DNA of 64,000 nt, from contig OU015503.1 of NCBI GenBank assembly GCA_907164885.2, positions 70,895,488 through 70,959,487 on the forward strand, written 5' to 3'. The position numbers were made by a program, and so were the translations under genes. This DNA comes from Dolomedes plantarius (Eukaryota > Arthropoda > Arachnida > Araneae > Dolomedidae). The notes under the pieces are model-generated. The model saw only the letters and a program-made list of their open reading frames with translations, made no database searches and was not told the origin of the DNA. Below are positions 33,830-46,239 of the stretch, in pieces; position 1 is the first letter of the stretch, and each line of letters starts with the position of its first letter.

Positions 33830-34590
33830 CATTTCCGTGACTGACTGACTGACAGATAATGCACAGACCAAACCGCTGGACCTAAAGGTCTGAAATTTTT
33901 CATAGAGATTTTTCGTATAGTGTGGGGGTGCAATAAGAAATATTTTTGAAAAAATCTTCTTAGATTTTTAAAAATTCAATTTATAAGCTGTTTTTGTAAC
34001 TTTTTAAAGTTTGCATTTAAAATAATAATCTGAGGGTTATTAAATTGATATCACGAGAAAGAACATAAAAATTCCTTTAAAAGGATATCTTTTCATATCT
34101 TTACCTTCCTTTTCTGATTTTTGGTGAATTTTTAAAGATTTTTAAATTTTAAAGATTTAGAATTTAATTTATTAAATGCTGATCACGTGGTTTCTTTTTA
34201 ATATGCGATACTTTAAATTAATTTTGAGTCACATGCATAACAACGAAATAAAGTGACTAAAAATATTTAAATAAGGTAAAGGATAAAATTTATCCACTAA
34301 GCTATTGAGATGGAAGTTTTTTGAAGAATTTAATGGAAAATTAGTAAGTTTTATGGATATTACAAATTAAATGCATACATTGACATTTGTATTTAATTCG
34401 AATATCTTCTTCTACATTATTGTGTCTATAAAAATATCCCTTACGATATTTTTATAAATATTTTTTGGCATTAACTGCATACATTGAACGATACATTTAT
34501 TATAAATTTTTTTTCTTGGTATTAATTGCATACCAAAGGTTTTGCTCAATATATCCGGTGGTTCACTCCGAACCGTTAAGAAAAATGTTA
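33830..34590 (+). repeat. Helitron-related segment, unit B
   Basis: Counterpart of 27735-28480 with a handful of substitutions (for example ACTTTAAATT for GCTTTAAATT after GCGAT). Confidence 0.6.
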
Positions 34591-34855
34591 GAATTCACAA
34601 AATGTATAACTCATTAATTGCTATGTGTATTTAATATTAATGTATTAAAAAATGATGAAATCTATTAAAAATGAACATTAATGAATTAAATTGACTAAAA
34701 TCGATTACATTAAAGAATAGGGAGACCGGGGTTAGTTGGCATAAGAGGCTAGTTGGCACACTGCTAAATTCCTGCCACCGTGGAGCTAGAGCGCTGTCAT
34801 CTTACAAGTGGAGAGTGTATGTAAAGGTGCACCATCCACCATAACTTCAGTCTGA

Positions 34856-34915
34856 TTGTAAGCGTCACGAATGTAAGCGTCACGAATGTAAGCGTCACGG
34901 TTGTAAGCGTCACCC
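34856..34915. repeat. 15-bp tandem repeat, four units
   Basis: Same unit as at 28761 with one additional copy. Confidence 0.9.
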
Positions 34916-35298
34916 CTGTTTCATCATTTTTCTGACTGTTGAGTAAATTTTTTCATCGTATTTATTTCTGTTCTGGAGAACCTGTAAATTGAATTGAGGA
35001 GCTGCTGATGGCGGTTTTCGAAAGAGTGGTTAACTGTGGTTGCATGCGTGTATCATAATATTTTGTTTATGATGCTTGAGATTGTGTGGTATCCATCTTG
35101 TCTTTGAGCATCCCTGTGGGGCTAGTTGGCAAAGTTAGGTATGGGGTCAGCTGCATAGCTATGACAACTCGCCCCACACCTATGACAACTAACCCCTTCA
35201 TTACTGTTCATTGAAAAAGAAACAATTTCTGTGAAAAAATGAATAAATAAAGGTTTTAAAATAATGTTTAAATACGACTTATAAATGTTTTAAATCAT

Positions 35299-35774
35299 TA
35301 TAGTTTTATTTCACTTACAATAGTTTATTTTTTATTTAAACTAGTTTCAATCCTTCGATCATCCTCAGTAAAACGTAACTAAAAGTATTTTCATCACATG
35401 ATATCTTATCATTTCGTTTTTAATTAAATTTTCTTTTATATATCTCATTATAATTGTATATTAATTTATTATACATTTTCATTTTCATTTTTTCATTTCA
35501 TTGTTTAATTTGTTTCCTCCAATTATTTTAATAAATTAATTTCTTAAAAGAGAAAAAAATAGAAAGTCTTGAAAAAAATAAAAAGGAAAAGGAAAATGTA
35601 TAATAAATTTACGATACAATTAGAATGAGATGTATAAAAGAAAATTTAATTAAAAACCAAATGATAAGATATCATGTGATGAAAATACCTTTTGTCACGT
35701 TTTTCTGAGGATGATCGAAAGATTGAAACTAGTTTAAACAATAAATAAACTATTGTAAGAGAAATAAAGCTATA
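35299..35774. mobile_element. foldback MITE inside the pogo element, unit B
   Basis: Counterpart of 29189-29664. Confidence 0.78.
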
Positions 35775-35891
35775 TTTATTTAAAATTATTTTTTATGTAT
35801 TCGAAATATTTCACCTTATCTAAGCCGATTTCACTAAAAAAGTTTATAAATAATGTTCTGAGAGAATAACAACCACTTATTGTTCTTCGCT

Positions 35892-37255
35892 ATGAGGAAG
35901 TACAAGAGATAAACAGACCGAGTAAATCGACCAATGGAGAGGGTTGCTCACAATGTTGAAGCACACAATGTGAAATTCAAGCTCACAATGTTGAAGGCAA
36001 AAGCTTGGCTCAACATGATGGCTGGACCCGATTGTCTTTCTTATTTTATGAACAGAAACAAATCCTTATCTATTCGAACACCTGAGGCCGCTAGCCTAGC
36101 TCAAACCATCAGTTTCAACGACTAACGTCGGAAACTTTTTCACTTTACTTCAAACAGTACTGAACAGGCATGGATTCGAGCCACAGGACATCTACAACAT
36201 GTTTGAGACTGGGATTACAACCATTTAAAAGCCAGACAAGGTGATAGCACGGAAAGGGTTTAAGCAAATTGGACAATTCACCTCTACTGAAAGAGGTACC
36301 CTTGTTACTTTGGTTATTTGCGTCTCGGCCGGAGGAAGTGCTATTCCACCATTTTTCATTTTTCCACGAGCCAATTTCAATGAACATTTCGTGCGATCTG
36401 GACCAGAGGACTCCAGCGGCGATGCCAACAAGTCAGGTTTGATGGTCGAACGAGATTTTGTGAACTTTGCCCAACATTTTATCCACTTTACCAGATGTTT
36501 ACAAGCGCGACCTGTTCTGCTTCTCCTCTATAACTATGACTCGCATTTGTCCACTGAAGCCCTCGACCTGTTCAAACGAAATGGGGTTACTGTCCTATCG
36601 TTTCCTCCACACTGCAGCCATAAATTTACAACCATTTGACAGAACATCTTCTGCCGGCAACGAAGGAGACCTGTCTCGGAAAAGGAGCTGCAAAACAGAA
36701 TCCTGCTGTTCATCGCCGATGTGTCTCAACTGCATTTAGACCCCTTAGAAAATACGTCAACACGGCATGTGACGCTTGGATGACCAGTCATCCAGGCAAA
36801 ACTTTATCTACGATATCCCAGCATTTGTGAAAACAGCTTTTCAATCAGCTATGACTCCGTCCAACATTACATCTGGATTTCAAGTGAATGGGATCTGTCT
36901 ATTCAACCCAGTCATATTTGAGGACTCAGACTTTTTGCCATATTCTGTCACTGATCACCCTGCCCCAGTGGCTACACAAACTGCTGATGAATCAGATTTA
37001 AAGGATCCCAATGAACACTGTCTAACGACAAATGACCTTCCAGGAACACCGGAATTGGTGACCACTTCATCATCTTCCTGACACATCACCTCAGAGGAAA
37101 TTCCCCCTTTCCCCAAAGCCGGGCCACGACAACAATCCAACCGTGGCCGAAGAAGAAAGTTTACTGCTATTTCAAAAGACACTCCTATCAAAGATAGAGT
37201 CGCGGCTGAAAGAGACAATAAGAAGAAAATGCCATGTTACCCTAAGTTTTTATAA
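35892..37255 (+). pseudogene. pogo/Tigger transposase, unit B
   Basis: Same structure, deletion and lost catalytic Asp positions as unit A, including LLLYNYDSHLS. Differences: ATTTAAAAGCC replaces ATTCAAAATCC, giving a stop upstream of the core; TGG-to-TTG gives SGLMV for SGWMV; an S codon replaces a stop near 36992 (DESDLKDP versus E then stop in unit A). Transposase activity is excluded in both. Confidence 0.85.
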
Positions 37256-37317
37256 ATTAAAATGTTTTTCCTTGAAAATTGCTGTGTTTTGCGTAAGTAT
37301 CCCTATCCATATCACGG

Positions 37318-37408
37318 TATGCCAACTCACCCCTAGGAGTATGCCAACTCACCCCTAGGGGTATGCCAACTCACCCCTAGGGGTATGCCAAATCACCCGG
37401 GTGCGGGG
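37318..37408. repeat. 22-bp minisatellite, unit B
   Basis: Same unit number and arrangement as 31207-31297, so it predates the duplication. Confidence 0.85.
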
Positions 37409-37712
37409 TGAGTTGGCATAGTTGCAAGCTTTTACGAAAAGTGTTTATGGGGTTATCTGAACACGGATTTAATTTATGGGTCCAACATGATTTTGTGGTC
37501 AAAAAGTCAAGCTATCCGCATTCACCAGAATCTCTCCAAGTAGTGCACAAAAAAATAGAAAAATCAAAAATCAAAATCTATGCCAACTAGCCCCTGTCTC
37601 CCCTACTAATTAAATTAACTAAAAATGAAGAGAAATGGAAATAAATTCATTTTACCTTTAATTGTTGCTCACTGATTTGATACAAAAATCTTCTGTTGAC
37701 GTGATGATGATT

Positions 37713-38123
37713 TCAAAAACATTTTATGAATTTCTTTGTCCAATACATCAAATGACTCCAACACTCCACTGTTTGTGTTCACAAAAATTTATTAATTGCA
37801 CGCATCGCTGCTGTAGCAACTGATATGGTGGGGATTTCGTCATTTATGTGCTCCTCTTCATCAGCACCAGATGCAGAATCTTCGATTTCAGAATGATTGA
37901 TTTTAATTTCTTCCACAATATCTTCGTCTGTCGGATTTTCACATATAATGACTTCATCATCACATGTTTCGAACAATTGCATGTCCCAATCTGAGAATGA
38001 TGAAATTTTGTGCTTTTCTATCCATATCGCAATAGGTAAATCTTCATCAACTTCTTCATTCTTTGCTTCTTCAACATTCGTTGTATCTTCAACATTCTTA
38101 AAAAGTTTAAAAATTAAAAACAA
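37713..38123 (-). pseudogene. C-terminal remnant of a second Tigger-type transposase, unit B
   Basis: Reads MFLIFKLFKNVEDTTNVEEA, DEDLPIAIWIEKHKISSF, then MQLFETCDDEVIICENPTDE and onward to INKFL followed by TGA. Unit A has a stop in the first half but not at this TGA. An acidic tail of this kind is found at the C-terminus of Tigger-like transposases; the rest of the gene is absent. Confidence 0.65.
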
Positions 38124-38189
38124 TTCAGTAGTCGACTGAAAAAAGTTTCGTTATAGCCGATTCTTAAGATTTCTGAATTTTTTAAGATG

Positions 38190-38835
38190 TTTAGAATAGT
38201 ATTTGTGTTTTCATTTGGTTAGGCTGTAATGGGGGGTGGCGCTATAGTAATGTTACAATAACGTAATTTTTAGGATAGAATTGGCTGCTGTTTCGCCATA
38301 ACCGTCACTTACGGAATTGGGGTATGTACGCATCTTTTATTTTGCATTAGGATTATCTGTGTGCTTGCATGTAAGGTGCGTTGAGCCCATACTGTAAGTT
38401 GTGTTTGTCTTTTCATTTTCTTTTTGACTTATTGCTTACTTGGGGGACTCTGGGCCTTGGGATGTCTTTTGGGCTTACCTGCATCCTATTCAGAAAGTTC
38501 CCCTTGAGGTAACTGACATGGTTAGGCTCCCTGACGAAGAGATCTGTCGGTTACCTCTGTTGTTTTATGGTTCAGTTCCGGCACTTATACAGAATCTTGC
38601 CGTTGGTGCGTGGATGCCCAGAGTGCTTGATTTCTGTTTATTTCTTGTCTATATTTGTATTATTTTTATCTATCTCTGTTGGTTTTTTTATTTGTTTTTT
38701 TCATTATGGGGATATGAAGCTTCTGCGCTATTCTCTATTGAAAATGTTTTCTTTGCAGGATATGTTTTATGTTAAAGTGATTTAGCAGTCTATGCTTGAT
38801 TTTTATTTCTCGTTTATTTCTATGGTTTATATTTT

Positions 38836-38836
<1 letters not shown>
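38190..38836 (+). other. segment unique to unit B, unrecognised
   Basis: About 650 bp with no counterpart in unit A and clearly higher GC than its surroundings. It holds a 111-codon stretch without stops (38440-38775, no ATG start) reading GDSGPWDVFWAYLHPIQKVP, LPDEEICRLPLLFYG and then a hydrophobic tail (VYICIIFIYLCWFFYLFF). I do not recognise it. It could be a lost-in-A host segment, an insertion in B, or noncoding. Confidence 0.3.

Positions 38837-38885
<49 letters not shown>
38837..38885. repeat. (CA)n(TA)n microsatellite
   Basis: CA run turning into a TA run; the counterpart position in unit A holds the much larger 32093-32707 block. Confidence 0.85.
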
Positions 38886-38889
<4 letters not shown>

Positions 38890-39465
38890 GTGTATATAAA
38901 CGCTCAAGATAAAGAGTATTAAAGACGCCATTATATAAAATAAAGTTCCCAGAATATTATTCCGTATTTAAAAAAGGAAATACACAAAATAGGAACACAC
39001 AACTTCTTAAAATCAATAATAAAATTGGCAGCTTGTTTAAACTTATATTTCCTCAGTCGGCCGGGAAACATTAGTTCTTAAAATCCATTAATAACATGTG
39101 GCATTGCCAAAGATCATTTGTGAATTATGAGACCATCACATGGGATGATCCCAGTCATAATTGAAGAACTATATTTATCATTCTTAAACTATTTGCCCTG
39201 AGGTATAGTGAAAAACTGTATTTATTAATCCGGAATTTGTAGCCAATCTTAATTTTAAATGTTCTGAATGTAGATTTGAAGAATCTGTGCGTTATTTTAA
39301 ACCTGAAAATAAATCTCTATTTCAGTGTAATATTGCAATGAACCTTTATTTTAGCACATTCTAAAGAGGAATATTGAAATGAACCCCAATCTTCCACCAC
39401 CGTTGAATTTTGTGCTACCTATCGGTTAGGGGCTTGTGTAGGGATATGTTTTCTCCTTAATAATA

Positions 39466-40035
39466 CAGGGTGTCCGGACAAAGGGTACCCAAATGTCATG
39501 AATTATTTTTACGGAACTACCCATTAGAATTTAGAAAAAATTGTTTAATTAGAAAGAACATCTCACCAAGTTTTAATATCAATCATAGACTTCGATCATA
39601 GTATCATAGATTTCGATGCGTGCACCTTTTGTAGCACAACTAACGTGTAAATGGTAACCCAGAGCTCTCGAAGCGTTTCGTAGCATATCAGGTGCTATTA
39701 GACTTTTTTGCTTGGGGATACATTAAATCCGTTGTGTATGAACAAAAAATTGAAACTGTGGATGAGTTGAAGAAGCGTATCATTCAAGCAATTCATGTAA
39801 TAACTCCTGATACGATACGAAACATTAGGAGAGAACTGGATTACCATTTAGACGTTTGTTGTGCTGCAAAAGATGCACACATGGAAATCTATGATACTAT
39901 GATCGAAGTCTATGGTTGATATTAAAACTTATTTGAGAAGTTCTTTCTATTTAAATATATATTTTTTTAAATTCTAATGGGTAGTTCCGTAAAAATAAGT
40001 CATAACTTTTGGATACTTTTAGCCCGGACACCCTG
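39466..40035 (+). mobile_element. internally deleted mariner-superfamily element (second family)
   Basis: Ends CAGGGTGTCCGG(A)C with TA at 39464-39465 and 40036-40037. Inner inverted words ACGGAACTACCCATTAGAAT and complement are near-perfect. At 570 bp it matches the size and design of 4297-4877 but not its sequence. Confidence 0.85.
39692..39919 (+). pseudogene. C-terminal remnant of mariner-like transposase
   Basis: 75 codons: DFFAWGYIKSVVYEQKIETV, then ELKKRIIQAIHVITPDTIRN and RRELDYHLDVCCAAKDAHME. This is the segment right after the catalytic Asp/Glu in mariner-like proteins (P-D(F/Y)-LWG-(L/I)K--VY). It ends at a natural stop. The upstream part, with all catalytic residues but perhaps the last, is deleted. 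Confidence 0.78.

Positions 40036-40037
<2 letters not shown>

Positions 40038-40131
<94 letters not shown>
40038..40131. repeat. (TA)n microsatellite
   Basis: Separates the deleted mariner-like element (left) from the Tc1 (right); both use its terminal TA as target. Confidence 0.92.
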
Positions 40132-40134
<3 letters not shown>

Positions 40135-41525
40135 TCATGGACAAAAAAATTAGCGCACCAAGAAATAATTGCGGGATCGAAACGAAACTTGCAATGAAGG
40201 TACATGTCGGGGAGATATGCAAATGATTAGAAATGCAGCGTGATTGTGCATTACGTATAGCCGGTAGAGGGCGTTGAACATCGTACTCTGTGGAGTATAA
40301 AACGGGTAACCAAAGCTTGTTTGAGTGTGCTGAATCATTTAAAAAGGAAGAGCAGAGATAGACATGCCATTACGCCGTGTTCGAAGACAATATAAGCAGT
40401 TGTCGCAGTTTGAGAGGGGGAGAATCGTCGGGATGATGGAAGCTGCTTGGTCAGCTAGGCGAGTAGCTCGTCAATTAGACCGCTCTGATTGTGTTGTGAG
40501 GAGGTGTTGGGACCAGTGGACCCGGGAGATGTCATGTACACGAAGACCAGGCTCAGGACGCCCTGGACAGACCAGTCGTCGAGAAGACCACCACATCGTA
40601 AGAAATGCACGCGTACAGCCAACTGCTTCATCGGCCGCCATCCAGGCACAGGTAGCACCTTCACTAGGGGCCTCTGTGTCTTCTCAAACCATACGAAGGC
40701 GCCTGGCTGAAGGACAGTTGGTATCGCGGCGCCCATTACGTGTGCTGCCCTTGACGCCCACCCATCGACGCCTCCGTTTGGAGTTTTGCCGCGTACGAGG
40801 AAACTGGACTGCAGCGGAATGGAACCATGTCGTCTTTAGCGACGAATCCAGATTCAATCTCGGCAGTGATGATAATCATGTTCGTGTGAGCCCGTGGTGA
40901 ACGCTTCAATCCTGCCTTTGCTGTACAGCGACACATCGCTCCCACAACTGGTGTGATGGTATGGGGTGCCATTGCCTACAATACACGGTCACCCCTAGTA
41001 TTGTTCCGTGGCACCATGACAGCCCAGCGGTATGTTCATGAAATCCTGCAGCCACATGTGTTGCCACTCATACAACGGCTCCCAGGAGCCATTTTTCAAC
41101 AAGACAATGCTCGACCTCATACGGCAAGGGTGTCACAAGACTGTTACTACCCTTCCTTGGCCTGCCCGATCCCCAGATTTGTCTCCAATCGAGCATATCT
41201 GGGATCATTTGGGACGACGAGTTGGGCATCCCACGAGTTTGAACGAACTAGAGGCAAGGTTACAGCAAATATGGAACGAGATGTCTCAAGACATCACACA
41301 GAACTTGTATGACTCAATGCCCGATCGTATCGCAGCGTGCATTCGCGCTAGAGGGGGTCCAACGGAGTATTAACTCCTCCGTTCTTTTGCCTTTTTCTCT
41401 GAAATAAATTATCCTTTTTCTTTGATTTTTTCATCATTTACTTATATCAAAGTAGTCATTACGTATGTAAATTTTCGTTTCATTTTGACGACTCCTTTTT
41501 GGTGCGCTAATTTTTTTGTCCATGA

Positions 41526-41528
<3 letters not shown>
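40132..41528 (+). mobile_element. Tc1-like transposon, spider-type family
   Basis: Ends CACTCATGGACAAAAAAATT with TA at 40130-40131 and 41529-41530. About 30-bp perfect inverted repeats (through AGCGCACCA). 1397 bp. The left terminal region contains TATA-like GAGTATAAAACGGG (40293-40306) about 60 bp before the start codon, a plausible promoter. Confidence 0.93.
40364..41373 (+). pseudogene. Tc1 transposase with two or more frameshifts
   Basis: Opens MPLRRVRRQYKQLSQFERGR with a paired helix-turn-helix region to about residue 120; first Asp D160 in VVFSDESRFNL. A shift at about 40893-40900 ends the first frame. The next frame (40953-) has MVWGAIAYNTRSPLVLFRG and FQQDNARPHTARVSQDC (second Asp). 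A small deletion near 41145 shifts again, and SPDLSPIEHIWDHLGRR (Glu) lies in the third frame, ending ARGGPTEY then TAA. Lesions are few, so this copy is fairly young. Confidence 0.92.
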
Positions 41529-41556
<28 letters not shown>

Positions 41557-41561
<5 letters not shown>

Positions 41562-42200
41562 AGAAAATTCAATGAAATATTGCAAAACCCTGTATATATG
41601 AAAAATCAGCAAACTTTGTTTATATGGTAGTTAAGAAGAAAAAGACAGGAAAAAACGGTTATTGTAGCATAGGATATTGATTCTGTAAATCAAGAGTTAT
41701 GTACTGAAAGTGGTAACAGTGATACAGTTTTACTTAAAATATTTTTGATTATGCACATTTGAAAAGATGAGAAAAGGCAGATTTTTATCTCAAATTGATC
41801 ATTCATCTTCTGTCTAGGAAGTGATTGTAATTCTTAATCGGCCATGCAATCAAGGTATCGTGAGTATTACAGTAAAATTACGGGAAGGAAAGAAGATGCC
41901 AAGCACACTTTTTCAGGTAAACTTGAATAAAATCTATTCAACTTTACAAATTAATTATGTCAGATAGTTAGATATAGTACAATAGTTTAATCTTTCCTTC
42001 CTCATTCCGTGCTAGTTTATTCGCGTTATATAGTTTATTTTTTTACTTCCATTTATTGTGAATTATTTGAAATTAGTCACTGTGGTGAAAAGGAAATTGT
42101 CTAAATTTTGTCACTCCATTACCTAAGTAGATTTTTTTATTCACGGAAAGAAAATTTAAAAAAAAAATAGAGAATGGTTGTTAGTCCCCGAGCTAAGTTA
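41557..42200. other. no gene seen
   Basis: AT-rich, only short frames. A (TA)n run at 41529-41556 precedes it. Confidence 0.5.
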
Positions 42201-42204
42201 GCTT

Positions 42205-42660
42205 GTAAGTATGTGGTGAATAAATAAATTATTTCAGAGAGTCACACGCTACGATCTTCAACCGTAAGTCCGCACGAGCTGATTTTCAGCCGTCAACTAA
42301 CGAGTGCATTTAGAGATTGTAAATCCATGGTAAATAAATAAATAATTTCAGTGAGTCACACGCTACGATCTTCATCCGTAGGTTCGCACGAACTGATTTT
42401 CAGCCGTCAACTAACGGAGTGCATTTACAGCTTGTAAATCCATGGTAAATAAATAAATTATTTCAGTGAGTCACACATTGCGGTCTTGATAGAAAGATTT
42501 ACACGAGCTGATTTTCAGTCGCCAACAAACAGAGATAATTTACAATTTCTAAAATCTGTGGTAAACAGGTAAATAATTTCAGCGAGTCACATGATACGGT
42601 CTTTACAGAAAGGTTCGCATGAGTTCATTTTCAATAGTCAACAAACGGACTTCATTTGCA
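42205..42660. repeat. 115-bp tandem repeat, four units, splice-like edges
   Basis: Units begin at GTCACA 42241, 42355, 42470 and 42586 (spacing 114, 115, 116). Each has AATTATTTCAG|(T/C)GAGTCACA at its start and (C)ATG|GTAAATAAATAAAT at its end, resembling 3' and 5' splice sites around a block of roughly 90 bp. Inner words: TACGATCTTCA, CACGAGCTGATTTTCAG, CGTCAACTAACG. The blocks show no shared long frame. Divergence rises toward the last unit. Confidence 0.85.
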
Positions 42661-43285
42661 TCATAATTTAGTACCCAAAATGGAAATAACACAAAGTGGT
42701 CCCTTCTGAAACATGTCTCCTTTATTCGACTGTCACGTACTGTACAATACACCATCAAACAGCTAACATAGCGACTATGATTGATTCCTATGCCAGAAAC
42801 TCACCGTTAAATACACCGTCCCAAAGAAATGACTTAGAATAAACAGGTTGTGGCATTCTTTTCCTCTAATTTACGTGCCGATTTCAGATGACTTCACGTG
42901 CTCTGACCCGTGACTTAAACATAATTTCAGTTAAAAATTGAAATAAAAATCAAAAGTAACAGAAAAAACGTAATGGGAAAATATAATTCTACGTCATCTA
43001 GTAGACTTCATTAACTTGCATATCAAACATAAATGGAACTTTACGCATCTAAAATTTGATGTTAAAAGCAATGAATTTTCTTTAAGGTTTAAGTAGATAT
43101 TTTGTTCTATACCACTCGATATTGAATAAAATGGTAGTCTTTTGCAAATTTTCCTCTGCGTGCCTTTATAATACTCGTGATCATTATGCCTAGTTAAGGA
43201 ACTCAAAAATGAAAAACCATTTCATGTAAAAAAATCCATGTTATGAAATTGTTTAATGGTTTTATTATTTGTTTTATTATTTGTC
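42661..43285. other. no gene seen
   Basis: AT-rich with one 70-codon minus-strand frame (42994-43206) lacking recognisable motifs. Confidence 0.5.
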
Positions 43286-44923
43286 CTAGCCAGGCGCAGC
43301 GAGGCTATGCTCTGGCCATTCGTCCGCCAGACAGACGGCTTGGAATTGATTGATTGAGAGGGAGAAGTTTCATAAGAGGGACTATTAATTTGCAGTCCCC
43401 CGCCCCCACAAAACTACAAAAAATAAAAATTTGTTATTCGTATTAACACCCTCCACTACCTGGTATGATATAAGCATACCTGCATTACAAAAAGATAAAT
43501 TTTCATGTGAAAAAAAATCGGCTGGCTACTTTAGCCTGTATACCTGCAATACAAATTTCAAATTTCCTGAAATTTGTGTTATTGGTGACATAATAATGCA
43601 TTATACATTGAATTTATATGAGTGCATGTATTAGGCAAAACTGCACGTCTATGTTGAGAGATATTCGGTTTAGTCAAAAGATAAGCACAATTGAAATATT
43701 AAACAGGCTTCCGGAGCATATGGTATTGTGGAAAAACAAATAAACCTCTCAATAAACACCTACATTTCTTAAATATAAATATTTATATAAAGAAAATGGG
43801 AATATGCACTTTTTAAAATATTTTAGCGTGTAATCAACAAAACAAAGAAATGGTGAACTTCATATAAAAATATATTAGTAGAATATTTATCTAAAACCAA
43901 AAACTAAACTAATCAGCAAAGAAAAAAATACATGAAATATGAACAGTTTTGGAAAAAAATTGGTAAAATGAAAATAAAAATTAAAGCATTATTTGTTGTT
44001 TGTACAGTTCAAACATGATTCTATATATCTAAAATCATAACTGAAAACCACGTAAAAACAAAAATGAATATAGATATAGAACTATGAGAACAGAAAGAAT
44101 GAAATGAGAACAAAAAGAATCTTATGTCACATGTTCACGTTTAATGATTCAACAACCTCTCAAGAAAGGATATAGAACCTTGAAATGAGAATAAAAAGAA
44201 TCTTATTGCCGGCTATTGTTTAGCATTAATCGAATACCCAAATCGAATCACTTGACACTCGAATCACAGTTCACTTGAATTTAATTTTTTTTCACTTTTA
44301 ACTGTCAAAAAATCCCCCAAAAATCAGTACATTTTCAAATGATCTATTTATGATTAAAAAGTTTGAATTAAGAGTATGAAAAATAGAAAAATAATTAAAA
44401 AATAGACACACGATGAAACATTTCTTTTCAGTGATTCATTTTTTAGGGAGAATCACGCTGTGAATGAATCACGCTTTGTTTACATCGTCAAAGATGGATG
44501 ATCTCACAGCAGACTCCTCTTTAGAATCCAAATAACTCTAAATCTATTGAGTTAACAGAATAAGTGTCCGCAGAAAAATTATCAGCTTTTAAATCTCTTT
44601 CTAAATATGTAAAATTTATATACTTTCTTTTTAGAAAAAATGTCAATTTTAACTTTTAAAACATGGCGGAGTATGCATTTAGAATTGAAATATCGCTAAA
44701 ACTATTAAAGTAACAGAATAAGTCTACGAAGAAAAAATTATGAGTTTTTCAACGGCTTTCCAAATATGTAACATTTACGTACTTTCATGAAAAAAAAAAT
44801 ACATCGATTTCGACATTTTCAAAAATGAACCGAATTTCATAACGAATGCCATACTGGAAACGGTCTACCCGGAATTGTTCCATTTCCGGCCGACAGACCC
44901 CGTTTTCCTTTTATTTATATAGA
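43286..44923 (-). mobile_element. putative non-autonomous Helitron
   Basis: On the minus strand the 5' end is A|TCTATATAAATAAAAGG (TC at 44923-44922), the style of many arthropod Helitrons. The 3' end would be GCCTCGCTGCGCCTGG-CTAG at 43289-43286 with a GCCAG/CTGGC stem. The base after CTAG is G, not T, so the 3' end is uncertain. The interior contains an imperfect internal duplication (about 44550-44650 and 44715-44800: AAATATGTAA(A/C)ATTTA). Confidence 0.45.
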
Positions 44924-45239
44924 TATCATTAATATTTAGTTTCCTAACTTGGTGTTAAAAGTAACAATAAAATATCCTCGTTTTCTTTTTTATGTGTAAA
45001 AGTTTTCTAATTTTACTCTTTCTTAACTTTTACCAAAGCTTTTATTTATTTTTAATGGAGTGGGCCAATAGACAGATTATTTGATTAACTTTTGACTGTA
45101 TAGAAATGTATTATTAAACTCTAACTTTAGGATAGTCTAAAAAAAGGATTTTAATAGCAGTTCTACTATTAAAAGTATACGGAAATTGTAAAAAGTCGCA
45201 GGAAAACACAAACATTATGCAGTTTCTGATCTTTCTAAT

Positions 45240-45776
45240 GCCCCCTGGCAGAAATTTATTCCATACCAGGTCCATATAGACTAGCGGAGTGAGGCGTGTG
45301 CCTCCGTTTTATAATGCCACCAAAAGGTACGGAGTTGTAACCCCTAGAGGGCGCGTCACCAGGTAGCGGATAGGGGAATTCGTCCATTGGTTTTCCTTTG
45401 GATGGTAGAAGGGAAATAAAATGCCTTCCGCGGACCAACAGTCAAAAGTCCATTCTCTCGAAGCAATGGCAACCTTTTTTTTCATGGATATTGCTTGGTA
45501 CCATATAGCTTGGCTGTCCATGGACACGACAACCAACCAACCAAGGGACGGTGTCCGACTTAGCCAGGTGCCACCGAAAGTTTGACCGAACACCTCCAGG
45601 GGTGACATCTGGGGGATCGTACCCTCTCTGACCTCGTAGAGGGACTTCCCAGTCTACGGATTTTGCGTGCCACTATCCGGCCTAGACACGGAAGTAGTTA
45701 ATGGCGCTTATTGGGATTCGACCTGAGCATCCTCCGCACCGAAAACCGACGCGCTACCACTAGGCTAGCACACTAA
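45240..45776 (-). mobile_element. tRNA-derived SINE with long body, minus strand
   Basis: Read on the minus strand the head has A-box GTGCTAGCCTAGTGGTAG and B-box AGGTCGAATCCC (about 45775-45715). The body of about 450 bp is GC-richer than the flanks and includes CAACCAACCAACCAAGG and several GGTG-rich words. No poly(A) is clear at the left end. A different SINE family from 4983, and unusually long. Confidence 0.65.
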
Positions 45777-46239
45777 CATTTTGTATTATTAAAGTTGAAA
45801 ATCTTATTGAAATATTATCATTTATTGAGATTAACAGTTTCACTGGAACTTTCTTCGTTTTTCTCTTTAATATAACATTTTCTAGCCCCCCCCCCCCCAG
45901 TTTTAAAATTCATGCCAAAGTTTGCTCTTTTTAATATCAACGCAATGGACAAACAACACAAATATTTCAACCGACAAAGCAAATATACAGAACTATATAA
46001 ATACAGGAGAACAGGAATGCATTCACAAAGTCAATTTTAAAATGACTTCAAATTGCAAAGTACATTTATTGTTTTGTAGATTTATCTGTATTATGAAAAT
46101 TCAAGCAAAAATGTATCCTTAGAAATCTCCCGGATGGTTAAAGTGTCTCTCGCCTCACAGAACCATTTGAAAAGAGCGGACGAAAGACGAGATGAATGAT
46201 TCTATTGCTATTCTATTAAACAGGGGTCTGTTTGGACAA

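Larger units (their letters stand above)
34720..37603 (+). mobile_element. pogo/Tigger-type element, unit B
   Basis: Same ends and TA flanks (34718-34719, 37604-37605) as unit A; 2884 bp, the extra length including one more 15-bp unit. It was copied as part of the segment, not by a new transposition, because the flanks match too. Confidence 0.88.
33175..39363. repeat. 6.2-kb tandem duplication, unit B
   Basis: Starts CCAAACCATTTATGAC directly after a 9-bp filler (TATATTCAT) that follows the end of unit A, and ends TTTTAGCACATTCTA. In direct orientation with unit A. Content is parallel except for the 38190-38836 segment that unit A lacks. Confidence 0.9.
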
